A stretch of 64,000 nucleotides of DNA from Belliella alkalica. Its GTDB lineage: Bacteria; Bacteroidota; Bacteroidia; Cytophagales; Cyclobacteriaceae. The stretch lies in assembly GCF_022549785.1 (NCBI RefSeq), contig NZ_JAKZGO010000001.1, forward strand, positions 1 to 64,000, in the 5' to 3' direction. Below the pieces are notes generated by a model, which was given only the letters and a program-made list of their open reading frames with translations, made no database searches and had not been told where the DNA came from. The position numbers were made by a program, and so were the translations under genes. This document shows positions 53,214 to 62,875 of this stretch, piece by piece. Each line of letters starts with the position of its first letter. Position 1 is the first letter of the stretch.

Positions 53214-54321
53214 GGATTGGACCTGTTTTCTCTCTCAAGGATATTGGACTTTTGCGAGCTTCAACAGATTTGATTTCGGCAGCTATGGACAAAGCTATTT
53301 CCTCTGAGTTCTCAGCACCTAGATTTAAGCCCGTAGGTCCAAAAATATTCGATTTTCCAAATCCTTTTTCTGACAATTTGATTCTTTCAAACAGCTTTTC
53401 AGACTTCTTCTTTGGACCCAAAATGCCAATGTAAGGAAGGGAGAAGGGGAGAAGCCTCTCCAAAATGACCATTTCATAATCAAAATTATGTGTCATCAAC
53501 AAAGCAACTGTACTTTCATCAATTTTCAATTTTTCTAAAACCTCCTCAGCAGACCCAATCACAATTTGAGATACTGTAGGAAACCGTTCTGAAGTGGCAT
53601 ATTGCTTTCTTCCATCAATCAAAATTACTTCCCAACCCAAAATGTCAGCTATTTTGCAAAATGGAACTGTATCATTGCCAGCACCAAAAAGCAATACTTG
53701 TGTAGGTGGTTTTATTTTTTCGTAAAAGACATGAAAATCCTGCTCCTGAAGTGAATAAGCTACTATTTCTGAATCATCTTGCGAGCTTTTCACCTTTATT
53801 TCTCCCAAAATCAATTCTTCCAATTGCGGATTATCATCCTCAAAATTGCCAATAACTTCATTTTCTTTATGTAAAATCGAAGTTCCAATCTGTTTTTCAC
53901 GGGAATTTTTCAATGAAAAAACCGTAACCAAAGTACATGAAACCCTTTTCTCCAATGCTATCTTAAGTAGTTGAACAGGATTTAATTTATCTTGAAAATC
54001 GATAGGTTCTATCAAAATATGAATGATGCCATTGCAACCTAGGCCAATTCCAAACTTCTGATCATCTTCATCAGTGGTATCATAGGTTACGATCATTGAT
54101 TGATTTTGAAACATTACTGCTTGGGCTTTTCTCAGTGCATCACCCTCCAAACATCCACCGCTGATAGCTCCTGTCAATTCCCCATTTTCACATATTAGCA
54201 TCCTAGCACCAGGTCTTCGATAAGCAGAACCATCTACTTTGACGACTGTCGCCAAAGCTGTCTTAAGATTCTTATTTTCATATTTCTTATAAGCTGCAAT
54301 TATCAGTTGAAATTCTTTCAT
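53206..54321 (-). CDS. xdhC: XdhC/CoxI-family protein
   Basis: A 371-residue protein. The N-terminal XdhC_CoxI domain has G-S-A-Y-R-R-P-G-A-R-M-L and G-A-I-S-G-G-C-L-E-G. The C-terminal Rossmann domain has F-G-A-G-N-D and I-G-I-L-G-P-K-K. XdhC binds the molybdenum cofactor and delivers it, sulfurated, to molybdenum hydroxylases. It is coupled to mocA downstream, giving a two-gene cofactor-handling unit. Confidence 0.88.
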   Translation of the reverse strand: MKEFQLIIAAYKKYENKNLKTALATVVKVDGSAYRRPGARMLICENGELTGAISGGCLEGDALRKAQAVMFQNQSMIVTYDTTDEDDQKFGIGLGCNGIIHILIEPIDFQDKLNPVQLLKIALEKRVSCTLVTVFSLKNSREKQIGTSILHKENEVIGNFEDDNPQLEELILGEIKVKSSQDDSEIVAYSLQEQDFHVFYEKIKPPTQVLLFGAGNDTVPFCKIADILGWEVILIDGRKQYATSERFPTVSQIVIGSAEEVLEKLKIDESTVALLMTHNFDYEMVILERLLPFSLPYIGILGPKKKSEKLFERIKLSEKGFGKSNIFGPTGLNLGAENSEEIALSIAAEIKSVEARKSPISLREKTGPIHD

Positions 54322-54549
54322 TCTGTTGATTTGATAAATTCTAATACCAAACTATAAAAAAATGGACTTATAGAACCGAATATTTTATAAAAGGTTATAA
54401 TCAAGATGGAAACTAGCGCTAGAGAAAACTACATATCACACCTTTAAAGGGTACAAAGCCATATTCTTATAGAAATACTATGCAAAATTTTGAAAATACT
54501 TATTTAAATAAAATAGGAATTCTTCAAAAAAACTTGGTATTTTGCAGAT

Positions 54550-55008
54550 ATGGCAAAATCAAGAGAAACCTTTAACAAGAAAGAGAAGGAAAAATTAAGA
54601 CAAAAAAAGAAACAGGAAAAGGTAGATAAGAAAGAAGCACGTAAGTCAAATGATAAATCGACAGATTTTGAAGATATGATAGCATACGTGGATGAATTCG
54701 GTAATATCACCTCAACACCACCTGATCCTACCAAGAAAAGAAAAGAGATCGACGTAGATAGTATCGAAATCGGTGTTTCTAAAACCATAGAAACTGAAGA
54801 TGATGGTGCAGGTAGGAAAGGAAAAGTTACTTTTTTCAATGATTCAAAAGGCTACGGCTTTATCAAAGATGAGCAGACGCAAGAAAGTATCTTCGTCCAT
54901 GTTAATGGTTGCATAGACCAAATACAAGAAAACGATAAAGTTACTTTTGAAACAGAAAAAACTGCAAAAGGACTAAGCGCTATACAAGTGAAGTTAGTTG
55001 AAAAATGA
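54550..55008 (+). CDS. Cold-shock domain protein with a charged N-terminal extension
   Basis: A 152-residue protein. The last ~65 residues are a cold-shock domain with RNP1 (K-G-Y-G-F-I) and RNP2 (I-F-V-H-V), which bind single-stranded nucleic acid. The first ~85 residues are a lysine/glutamate-rich extension (many KKK/KEK blocks). This is longer than classical CspA (~70 residues). It overlaps the next gene by 4 bp (ATGA). Confidence 0.88.
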   Translation: MAKSRETFNKKEKEKLRQKKKQEKVDKKEARKSNDKSTDFEDMIAYVDEFGNITSTPPDPTKKRKEIDVDSIEIGVSKTIETEDDGAGRKGKVTFFNDSKGYGFIKDEQTQESIFVHVNGCIDQIQENDKVTFETEKTAKGLSAIQVKLVEK

Positions 55009-55487
55009 AAATTGCCAGTCTAGCTGAAATAAAAAAAGAATTGAAGTACTTAAATGAAAAGGAACTTCATGATTTGATCGTTGATCTAAGTAAGTTTAGC
55101 ACTGATAACAAAGCATATTTATTTTTCAAACTCTTTGAAAAAGAGAATCCTAGGATATTTGTCGAAATGGTTAAAGAGGAATTGGAAACTGAGTTTCAGA
55201 AAGCCAATACCAGAAATTACCATTTCGCCAAAAAGTCCGCCCAATTGATTAGGCGAAAGCTAAACAAAAACCTTAAGGTTAGCAAAGACAAAACCGCTCA
55301 TATTGAGTTGATCATTTTTTTCTGTCAAAATCTTAAGGATTATGGATACTTGCAATTCAATCATCCAGTTATTTCTAATCTTTATCAAGTTCAAGTTGGC
55401 AAGGCGCTTAAGCTTGTTGAAAAGCTTCATGAAGACTTGCAATATGATTATTTACAATTGGTAGAAGAGCTTCCTGAAGTACGTTGA
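55005..55487 (+). CDS. DUF6155-like helical protein
   Basis: A 160-residue soluble helical protein, rich in Lys, Glu and Leu. The opening (LAEIKKELKYLNEKELHDLI) and overall size resemble DUF6155, a Bacteroidota family of unknown function; the assignment is by eye. It is translationally coupled to the cold-shock gene by a 4-bp overlap, so a role in RNA or translation is plausible but unproven. Confidence 0.6.
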   Translation: MKIASLAEIKKELKYLNEKELHDLIVDLSKFSTDNKAYLFFKLFEKENPRIFVEMVKEELETEFQKANTRNYHFAKKSAQLIRRKLNKNLKVSKDKTAHIELIIFFCQNLKDYGYLQFNHPVISNLYQVQVGKALKLVEKLHEDLQYDYLQLVEELPEVR

Positions 55488-55641
55488 TATTTCTTCTATA
55501 ATTCGGGGAGTCTCAGAAACACATATTTTTGTTATATAATTTATATTATGTTAAATAGAATTAACTAATATACCCTAACGACTTCAAAAATTGTATTTAT
55601 AGAGTTTTTTGATTAAGCTTATAAATTATTATAAAGCTACA

Positions 55642-57105
55642 ATGCCTCAAGTAAACGCTGCTCTTATCGGAAGGATCCTTGGTCCTGTTATGTTTTTGCT
55701 GATCTATTATTTCGCTAAGCCTGACGGCATGAGTCCTGAAGCTTTGTCAATGTTGGCTGTGACTGCTTGGGTTGCGACCTGGTGGATTACTGAAGCAATT
55801 CCAATTGCAGCGACATCGCTGTTGCCTTTGGTGCTTTTACCTATTTTGGGAGCGCTTTCTATTCAAGATACAGCCAAATCATATTCGCATCCAATGGTGT
55901 TACTGTATATGGGTGGATTTATGATAGCAATGTCTATAGAGAAATGGAATCTGCATAAGCGAATAGCATTGCATACAATCCGTTTCATTGGTTCAAATAC
56001 CAGGTTAATCATCTTAGGCTTTATGGTAGCTACAGCGTTCTTATCCATGTGGATTTCCAATACTGCAACTTCTTTGATGATGCTTCCTATTGCCATCGCA
56101 GTATCTACACAGCTTACCGGTGATACTGTAAGATCACGTACTGAAAATAAATTTGGCAAAGCATTGCTGCTTGGTGTTGCCTATAGTGCGTCTATCGGAG
56201 GTTTAGCTACTTTGATAGGAACTCCAACGAATATAATTTTAGCGAGCGTTATTAAAGAAATCTACCAATATGAGATTTCTTTCAACCAATGGATGTTATT
56301 TGGCCTCCCTATTTCATTGATAATGTTACTTTTGACTTGGTATTACTTAACTCATTTAGCTTTCAAATTTGACTCAAATCAGAATTTTCTATCTGGCAAA
56401 AAAGAAATTGACCAACAATTAGAGAAGATTGGTTTGATGACTATCGAGGAAAAGCGAGTTTCATGGGTTTTTGGTGCCGTAAGTCTGGCTTGGATTACTC
56501 GAACAGAATATTTACAAAAGTTGATCCCAGCACTTGATGATACCATAATTGCTCTATCCGGAGTTCTTTTTTTGTTTGTAATCCCATCCTCCAAGCCTAA
56601 TATCAAGTTATTGGATTGGAAAACGGCAGAGAAAATCCCGTGGGGAGTTTTATTGCTTTTTGGGGGCGGCTTATCTTTAGCAGAAGGTTTCAGCTCTACA
56701 GGACTTGCTGAATGGATTGGACATCAATTTGTCTTTTTGGATTTCATTGCATTTGGTCTGTTTTTATTGATTATCATCGTTTCTGTAAACTTCCTTACCG
56801 AAATCACCTCCAATATGGCTACAGCTTCGATGTTACTCCCTATTTTGGCTGCGATCTCCTACTCTATGGGCGTTCATCCATTCGGTTTGATGGTCGGTGC
56901 CACCATGGCCTCTAGCTGTGCTTTTATGCTTCCGGTAGCAACTCCTCCAAATGCAGTGGTGTTTGGTTCAGGCTATTTGGAAATGAAGGATATGATCAAA
57001 GCTGGATTTTGGCTGAATATCCTTTCGATCATAGTGATTGCAGCTTTTACCCGCTACTACCTTCCTGCTGTTTGGAAGATTGATTTGTTGTACTATCCTT
57101 TTTAA
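55642..57105 (+). CDS. SLC13/DASS-family anion symporter
   Basis: A 487-residue inner-membrane protein with about 11-12 hydrophobic segments. Both signature repeats are present: I-S-N-T-A-T-S (first half) and T-S-N-M-A-T-A (second half), which form the sodium and substrate sites in VcINDY-like carriers. The substrate is probably a dicarboxylate or sulfate; the sequence does not distinguish them. ATG 55642 is chosen; a TTG at 55609 would add 11 residues. Confidence 0.88.
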   Translation: MPQVNAALIGRILGPVMFLLIYYFAKPDGMSPEALSMLAVTAWVATWWITEAIPIAATSLLPLVLLPILGALSIQDTAKSYSHPMVLLYMGGFMIAMSIEKWNLHKRIALHTIRFIGSNTRLIILGFMVATAFLSMWISNTATSLMMLPIAIAVSTQLTGDTVRSRTENKFGKALLLGVAYSASIGGLATLIGTPTNIILASVIKEIYQYEISFNQWMLFGLPISLIMLLLTWYYLTHLAFKFDSNQNFLSGKKEIDQQLEKIGLMTIEEKRVSWVFGAVSLAWITRTEYLQKLIPALDDTIIALSGVLFLFVIPSSKPNIKLLDWKTAEKIPWGVLLLFGGGLSLAEGFSSTGLAEWIGHQFVFLDFIAFGLFLLIIIVSVNFLTEITSNMATASMLLPILAAISYSMGVHPFGLMVGATMASSCAFMLPVATPPNAVVFGSGYLEMKDMIKAGFWLNILSIIVIAAFTRYYLPAVWKIDLLYYPF

Positions 57106-57400
57106 TAGTTGGGAAAATTTTGATTTACAAAAATATTGATGACGAAATAGTTTTTTTAGCAACTGCTTTGGAAGTTTTAGTACTGATCCCAACCATCCAG
57201 AGCTTTCTCGAAAACAGAAGGACGAATGCTTCTGCTGAATCATTCAATGCGAAAATAATAGCTTTCAGGGCTTAGTTAAGATAAGTGTCAAACATCGATT
57301 CTTCCTCTTGAGACTCGCTAAAATCTATGGTTGAAATTTTTAGCTCCCCAGATATTCGGACTGATCCGCAAAAAGGCTTAAAAAAAGGCTTAAAAACAAA
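57106..57400. other. Non-coding gap
   Basis: About 295 bp between the transporter gene and the tRNA-Thr terminator. I see no promoter, RNA fold or gene. Two copies of AAAAAGGCTTAAAA near 57370-57396 are the only local repeat. Confidence 0.4.
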
Positions 57401-57428
57401 AAAGGATAACGTTTCCGTTATCCTTTTG
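57401..57428 (-). terminator. Terminator of tRNA-Thr
   Basis: AAAAGGATAACG pairs perfectly with CGTTATCCTTTT around TTTC. On the minus strand it follows the tRNA 3' end directly and is followed by a T-rich stretch. Confidence 0.9.
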
Positions 57429-57501
<73 letters not shown>

Positions 57502-57582
57502 CTTTTTTGTATCTTTTAGAGCTGTTTTGCCCTTAAGACTCTGCAAATATAGTAGGTTAATTTTTACCTCCAAAACTCATTC

Positions 57583-57618
57583 GAAAAAAAAATAGGGAGA
57601 TTAAACTATCTCCCTATT
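57583..57618 (-). terminator. Intrinsic terminator of the DUF349 gene
   Basis: AATAGGGAGA pairs with TCTCCCTATT; on the minus strand a run of T follows (plus-strand A run at 57584-57592). It lies 11 bp after the DUF349 stop. Confidence 0.88.
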
Positions 57619-57628
57619 TATGAGTCAA

Positions 57629-59545
57629 TTAAAATTCTCGAATAATTGAAAGTTTTTTCTTTAGCTTATCAATTTCCTGTTCTGCCTTTCTGATTTTGTC
57701 ATCAAATTGGTCTTTTAACTTATCGGCAGTCTTGGAAGCAGCAAAAAACTCCAAGTTATTTTTCCATAAAGTAATGTTATTTTCTAAATCAGAAATTTGT
57801 TTTCGGATTCCATGTTCTTTTTTATTTAGAACTCTATTGCCATTTGGATCAGATTGAAGTTTGTTTAGGTTTAATCTAAACAAAAACTCATCCTTGTTGC
57901 CACCTTGGATCCCTAGCTTTTCGACATAGTGGTCTACCGCTTCATTGAACTTTGCCAAGACTTCTTTCATATTCTTTCTTGGTACAAATCCAATTTCATT
58001 AAACTGTAGGATTTTAGCTTCTAAACTTTCTTCAGATAATTTATCCGACTCTGCTTCTTTGGTGATTATATCAATTAGGGAAAGTTTTGTATTAAGGTTT
58101 TCATCAAACTCTTTGTTGACAGCTTTGTTTGCATTCCTTCTATTTTCAAAGAAAGTATCACAAGCCTTCTTGAATCGGCTATACAAATCATCACGAACCT
58201 TCTCAGGTGTTGGCCCAAGGTTTCTCCACTCCTGCTGCAGTGAAATCAGTTTGTTGGCTGTATCTTGCCATTCTGTACTTTCTATTAAGCTTTCTGCTTG
58301 AGAAATCAATTCCTCAGCTTTGTTCTTATTAGTCAGTCTCACTTCGTCCAATTCCTTGAAGAATTGGTTTTTATTTTGGAAGAAATGCTTAAAAGAACTC
58401 CAGAACTTCTTGTTGATTTCTTTTCCCAATTCCTTTGGAACTGGACCAACGGCTTCCCATTCTTTCTGAATTGCCAAAACCTCCTTGGTCTTAACATTCC
58501 ACTCTTTTATTTTAGAAGCGCTAAAATTCGTGTATTCATCAAGTTTGATGATTAACTTTTCTTTTAGCTCTAGATTACCTTTATAAACTTCTTTTTGACT
58601 ATCGTAATATTCCTTACGTCTATCATAGACTGCATCAGAAGCTGTTTTAAATCTCGTCCATAGACTTTCTTGCTCATCCCTAGGTACTGGACCAATATGC
58701 TTAAACTCTTCGTGTAAATCGTTTAAAGACTTGATAGCATCGTTAAGATCCTCAACTTTAACCAATTCTTCTGCCTTTTCACAGATTTCTGTTTTATGCT
58801 CAAGGTTCTTTTTTCTATCCAACTCTTTTAGCTCAAAATAGATACTTCTGTTATCATAGAATCTATCCATTAAAGCATTATATGAAGCCCATAAATTTTT
58901 GTTTTGAGCAGAAGGAACTTGTCCTATTTTTTTCCATTCTTCTTGGATTGACTTGATGGCATTGATGCTGAGGGTGGTCTCCTCACCATCCACCAAATCT
59001 CTCAATCTATCCAAAATGGCATTTTTTGCCGTTAGATTTCTTTCTTTTTGTTTTTCCTGATCTTTGAAAAATTCTGATTTTTTGACTTTGAAATCGTGGA
59101 TCAAGACATAAAATTCGGAATCCAAAGTTGATTTTTTGAATTGAAAATTATCCTCTTCTCCCCCATCAGCTAAAAACTGCTGTAGCGCCTCATCTTTTTC
59201 TTTGTGAAAGTATTCATCAAAGTGCAATTTGATTTCATTTATTTTGGAATCTGATTTCGCAAAATTCGCCGAAGCCAAAACATTTTTTAAAGCAGTCAAT
59301 AACTCTTCTTTGGAAAGTGAGGTATAATCTATCTCTTCTTCAGGTTCTCCCTCCTCTTGATTCAATTCCTCATCATCAACTTCCACTTTGGAATCCTGAC
59401 TTACTTCGTTCGAAGTATTTTCAGTACCTTCCACTGTGGATTCCTGTTTTGCTTCGTTTGAAATCTCTTCACTACCCTGTGCTTCTTGACTTTGAGTTGC
59501 TTGGGTCACCTTGTCCTCATCGGACATTTCTTTGTCTGTGCTCAT
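57629..59545 (-). CDS. DUF349 repeat protein
   Basis: A 638-residue soluble protein. The first ~90 residues are acidic and low complexity (Glu/Ser/Gln rich). The rest is helical with about five DUF349 units, each containing a W-x-x-x-G-x-[VT]-P landmark (WKKIGQVPSAQNKNLW, HIGPVPRDEQESLW, WEAVGPVPKELGKEI, WRNLGPTPEKVRDDL, FNEIGFVPRKNMKEV). The family is present in most Bacteroidota; its role is unknown, possibly a large coiled-coil adaptor. Confidence 0.88.
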   Translation of the reverse strand: MSTDKEMSDEDKVTQATQSQEAQGSEEISNEAKQESTVEGTENTSNEVSQDSKVEVDDEELNQEEGEPEEEIDYTSLSKEELLTALKNVLASANFAKSDSKINEIKLHFDEYFHKEKDEALQQFLADGGEEDNFQFKKSTLDSEFYVLIHDFKVKKSEFFKDQEKQKERNLTAKNAILDRLRDLVDGEETTLSINAIKSIQEEWKKIGQVPSAQNKNLWASYNALMDRFYDNRSIYFELKELDRKKNLEHKTEICEKAEELVKVEDLNDAIKSLNDLHEEFKHIGPVPRDEQESLWTRFKTASDAVYDRRKEYYDSQKEVYKGNLELKEKLIIKLDEYTNFSASKIKEWNVKTKEVLAIQKEWEAVGPVPKELGKEINKKFWSSFKHFFQNKNQFFKELDEVRLTNKNKAEELISQAESLIESTEWQDTANKLISLQQEWRNLGPTPEKVRDDLYSRFKKACDTFFENRRNANKAVNKEFDENLNTKLSLIDIITKEAESDKLSEESLEAKILQFNEIGFVPRKNMKEVLAKFNEAVDHYVEKLGIQGGNKDEFLFRLNLNKLQSDPNGNRVLNKKEHGIRKQISDLENNITLWKNNLEFFAASKTADKLKDQFDDKIRKAEQEIDKLKKKLSIIREF

Positions 59546-59596
59546 AATATAATCAGTACTTTTGAAAAACTGTTAAAACAAAAGTAACAAAATTGT

Positions 59597-60166
59597 TTAA
59601 TTTAATCTTGGGTCTATAGGATAATTTGCCAATACCTGATATTCTCCACCCATATTTTTCAAAATAATCCTCCATAGTTCTTCTGGAGAGGAGTTTAAAA
59701 TATAATTTGTATCAGTCGAATCACTTACAATCCATGTTTTTTCTTCAATTTCACTTTTTAGTTGGCCTTCTGACCAACCGGAGTAACCTATGAAAAATCG
59801 AATTTTGTCCAAATCAATTTCCGATAGTTGTAATTTGTTTACTAATTGTTCAAAGTTTCCTCCCCACCAGAGTTGTTCTCCTAATTTTATACTTCCTTCC
59901 AGTAATTTGTCACCATAATATATATAATGCAAAGTATTCTGCTCTACTGGTCCCCCTACATACACTTCGCAATCAAGAAAACTCAATTCATCTATCAGCT
60001 CTCCAAGCTTTAAAATTGAAAGCTTGTTCAACACGAGTCCAAAAGCTCCATTTTCATTATTTTCACATAATAACACAACTGACCTAACAAAATTTTCATC
60101 TTGCAAAAATGGCTCTGATATCAATAAATATCCAGATTTCGGATCAATATTAGAATTTTCTTCCAT
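59597..60166 (-). CDS. YqgE/AlgH-family protein
   Basis: A 189-residue protein with the DUF179 pattern throughout: SGYLLISEPFL near the start, GAFGLVLNK, and YVGGPVEQ, and a conserved G-Y-S-G-W-S-E-G-Q-L segment. Its biochemical function is not established. No signal peptide. Confidence 0.92.
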   Translation of the reverse strand: MEENSNIDPKSGYLLISEPFLQDENFVRSVVLLCENNENGAFGLVLNKLSILKLGELIDELSFLDCEVYVGGPVEQNTLHYIYYGDKLLEGSIKLGEQLWWGGNFEQLVNKLQLSEIDLDKIRFFIGYSGWSEGQLKSEIEEKTWIVSDSTDTNYILNSSPEELWRIILKNMGGEYQVLANYPIDPRLN

Positions 60167-60319
60167 TAAAAATCACTTTTGGTTCATCGATTTCAATATA
60201 AATCTAAATTTTTTAAATGCAATAAGATTAGTAATTTTATCAATTAAAAGTGAAATAAAATAACATTCACTTAACTCTTTTGAAATTTCTAGGTTAAGCA
60301 TTTAAATATCAGCATAATA

Positions 60320-60955
60320 ATGAAAATATCAGATATCAGAATTGATTATTCCCTTAAATCCTTAACTATAAAAGAGGTTTTGGAAGATCCTCTAGAACAG
60401 TTTGAAGTTTGGTTTACTGAAGCTTTGGCTTCGGAGGTGATGGAGCCAAATGCAATGAACATAGCTACCATTAGACCTGACGGAACTCCAAACTCAAGAA
60501 TTGTCTTATTAAAAGGTATAGATAAAGGATTGATTTTTTTCACAAATTATAATAGTGCAAAGGGACAAGAACTTGAGTTAAACCAAAATATAGCGGTTAC
60601 ATTTTTTTGGCCAGAACTTGAAAGGCAAGTGAGGTTCTCTGGAAAAGTAGAAAAAGTCAGTAAAAAGGACTCTGATGAGTATTTTTTCTCCAGACCTTAT
60701 TCCTCGCAAATTGGTGCATGGGTATCCCCACAAAGCGCTGAAATAGATAGTAGGGAATTTTTGGAGGAAAGAGAAAAGCAATTAAGGCAAGAATTTACTC
60801 CAGAAACAATAAGCAGACCAGATCATTGGGGTGGCTATAGGGTTATCATTTCTGAAGCCGAGTTTTGGCAAGGAAGACCAAGCAGACTTCATGATAGGGT
60901 TTTGTATAAAATCCAAGAAGATGGTATATGGAAAAAATCTAGGATAGCACCATAA
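60320..60955 (+). CDS. pdxH: Pyridoxamine/pyridoxine 5'-phosphate oxidase
   Basis: A 211-residue FMN enzyme. Landmarks are the A-T-I-R-P-D-G-T-P-N-S-R-I-V-L-L-K-G core, the FFTNYNSAKG segment, and the C-terminal W-G-G-Y-R-V and R-P-S-R-L-H-D-R blocks. It makes pyridoxal 5'-phosphate. It is divergent from yqgE and converges on bshB1 at a shared hairpin. Confidence 0.95.
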   Translation: MKISDIRIDYSLKSLTIKEVLEDPLEQFEVWFTEALASEVMEPNAMNIATIRPDGTPNSRIVLLKGIDKGLIFFTNYNSAKGQELELNQNIAVTFFWPELERQVRFSGKVEKVSKKDSDEYFFSRPYSSQIGAWVSPQSAEIDSREFLEEREKQLRQEFTPETISRPDHWGGYRVIISEAEFWQGRPSRLHDRVLYKIQEDGIWKKSRIAP

Positions 60956-60982
60956 ATATGACACTCAATTAATTTTGAAAAT

Positions 60983-61016
60983 AATCTTCTCCGCTGATTT
61001 ATCTTTGGAGAAGATT
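60983..61016. terminator. Hairpin between converging pdxH and bshB1
   Basis: AATCTTCTCC pairs with GGAGAAGATT around a 14-nt loop, followed by a short T-rich stretch. It may serve both genes. Confidence 0.65.
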
Positions 61017-61058
61017 GTTCATTTTTAAAATTGTCATTTTGTCAAAACATCATTTTCC

Positions 61059-61775
61059 TTACTTCAAGTCAAACAAATCATCAACACCAATCATTCTTTC
61101 TTTCGTAAAGCCTTCACCATACTTGGTATTAATACTGTGTCCAAACTCTCTGGCTCTTGCTTCAATAAATTGAATAAAGTTTTCGGATGAAATGAAACTT
61201 TGTGGCTCTTTGTTTTCAGGATCATAAAATTGTGACTTAAAAGCTTTTATACTAGCCAATTTCATTTCCCAAAAATCGGAAATATCTACTACAAAATCCG
61301 GTTGAATATAGTTGTTTTGGATGTAGTGATAAACTAATTTTGGTCGCCAAGGCGATTGTGGTTCACCATCTATTTCTGTTTCTATCTTTATTAATCCACT
61401 CATAAAACAAGCAGTTGAAGCTACACTTGATCCTTTTCCATGATCAGGATGTCGATCTGTAACTGCATTTGCAAGTACTATCTCAGGCTGATATTTTCTG
61501 ATCATTTTTACTATTTCTAGTTGGTGCTTGTGATCATTCAAAAAATAAATATCCTCAAACCCTAGATTTTCTCTTGCACTTAAACCTAAAATTTCTGCGG
61601 ATTTTGTTGCTTCCTCGATTCTAATTTCGGGTGTACCTCTAGTTCCCATTTCACCTTTAGTAAAATCAACTATCCCTACTTTTTTTCCTTTTGATATTTG
61701 AGAAGCTATTGTTCCTGAGCAGGCTAATTCTGCATCATCAGGATGAGCAGCAAATACTAGTATATCTAATTTCAT
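61059..61775 (-). CDS. bshB1: Bacillithiol biosynthesis deacetylase BshB1
   Basis: A 238-residue LmbE-type zinc deacetylase. The metal site is A-A-H-P-D-D-A-E-L (residues 9-17) with R-H-P-D-H-G-K-G near 112. It removes acetate from GlcNAc-malate on the way to bacillithiol, the low-molecular-weight thiol of many Bacteroidota. It is upstream of no other bsh gene in this window. Its presence fits the thioredoxin-type genes here. Confidence 0.92.
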   Translation of the reverse strand: MKLDILVFAAHPDDAELACSGTIASQISKGKKVGIVDFTKGEMGTRGTPEIRIEEATKSAEILGLSARENLGFEDIYFLNDHKHQLEIVKMIRKYQPEIVLANAVTDRHPDHGKGSSVASTACFMSGLIKIETEIDGEPQSPWRPKLVYHYIQNNYIQPDFVVDISDFWEMKLASIKAFKSQFYDPENKEPQSFISSENFIQFIEARAREFGHSINTKYGEGFTKERMIGVDDLFDLK

Positions 61776-61825
61776 GGAAATTTTTCAAATTTTGATTTTA
61801 CAACACAATTGAAGTCAAAAAAAGT

Positions 61826-62860
61826 TTACCTGATTTTAAGATTTTGACCCACTCTTAATACACTTCTCGTAGTAAGTCCATTGAGTCTTGTCAACGTGCT
61901 GACTTTTACACCATATTTTCTTGCAATAACACTTAAGTTCTCTCCGCTCCTAACTTTGTGATATACTGACTTTTGTGTTTCTATCACATGATCAAAACTT
62001 GATGAAGTCAATACATATACATCACTTTTCAATTTGCCTAAATTAAAATCGTAAAGTTGTGTAGGATTGATAGACAAACCTTGATATCTGACTTCATAGT
62101 GAAGATGTGGTCCAGTACTCCTACCCGTACTACCTCCGAGACCTATAGGATCACCGGCTTTAACTTCCTGTCCAATTTCGACAAGGATTTTTGACATGTG
62201 TCCATACAACGTCTCTAAACCATTCTTATGCCTTACGACAACATAATAGCCATACCCATTTCTATCATATGACTTGATTCGTATGATGCCATCAAAAGTG
62301 CTGTAAATCGGGTCACCAGTGTTTAGTTTAAGATCTGTGCCGTGATGCCATCTATATCTTCTAAATCCAAATTCAGATGTTATTCTAGTTTCATCTAGTG
62401 GTAAAGACCAATTTGTGCCAAAAAATTGATCGTACAATTTTATATAAACAGTATCTTTGAAGTCTTTGGGATTAAAATCATATATATTGATTTTTTGACT
62501 ATCCCAAGATGAAAAATATTCAAACGCTGTAATCCAAATACTATCAATCTGAATTTGTTCTGATACACGTACAAGTTGATTGGTCGGTGCCCAAATCAAT
62601 GAAAGGGTGTCTTCCGAAACTATACTTAGTCTATTTCTAAGGTCAACTATATCCTTGTAGAGAAGAGAATCAGTTTGTCTTGAAATATTCTGTAAATACT
62701 TCTGTGAATCAAAAAGTCTAACATCCCGCAAAAGAGGATTATTTGGAGCATTCACTTGCTCCTTTGGTTTTTTAATTATTTTGGGAAAAACTTGGGCATG
62801 AGTTTCTATAAAACTCATACCCAAGACTAATATCAATAATACTAAAATTCTATAATTCAT
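61826..62860 (-). CDS. Secreted M23 peptidase with LysM domain
   Basis: A 344-residue exported protein with a signal peptide (ending AQ). The M23/LytM domain (~160-275) shows R-W-H-H-G-T-D and H-L-H-Y-E, the zinc site. A LysM peptidoglycan-binding domain ends the protein (HKVRSGENLSVIARKYG near 298). It is likely a cell-wall endopeptidase or an activator of one. It lies 15 bp downstream of trxB. Confidence 0.9.
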   Translation of the reverse strand: MNYRILVLLILVLGMSFIETHAQVFPKIIKKPKEQVNAPNNPLLRDVRLFDSQKYLQNISRQTDSLLYKDIVDLRNRLSIVSEDTLSLIWAPTNQLVRVSEQIQIDSIWITAFEYFSSWDSQKINIYDFNPKDFKDTVYIKLYDQFFGTNWSLPLDETRITSEFGFRRYRWHHGTDLKLNTGDPIYSTFDGIIRIKSYDRNGYGYYVVVRHKNGLETLYGHMSKILVEIGQEVKAGDPIGLGGSTGRSTGPHLHYEVRYQGLSINPTQLYDFNLGKLKSDVYVLTSSSFDHVIETQKSVYHKVRSGENLSVIARKYGVKVSTLTRLNGLTTRSVLRVGQNLKIR

Positions 62861-62875
62861 TAGCTAATCTTAAGG

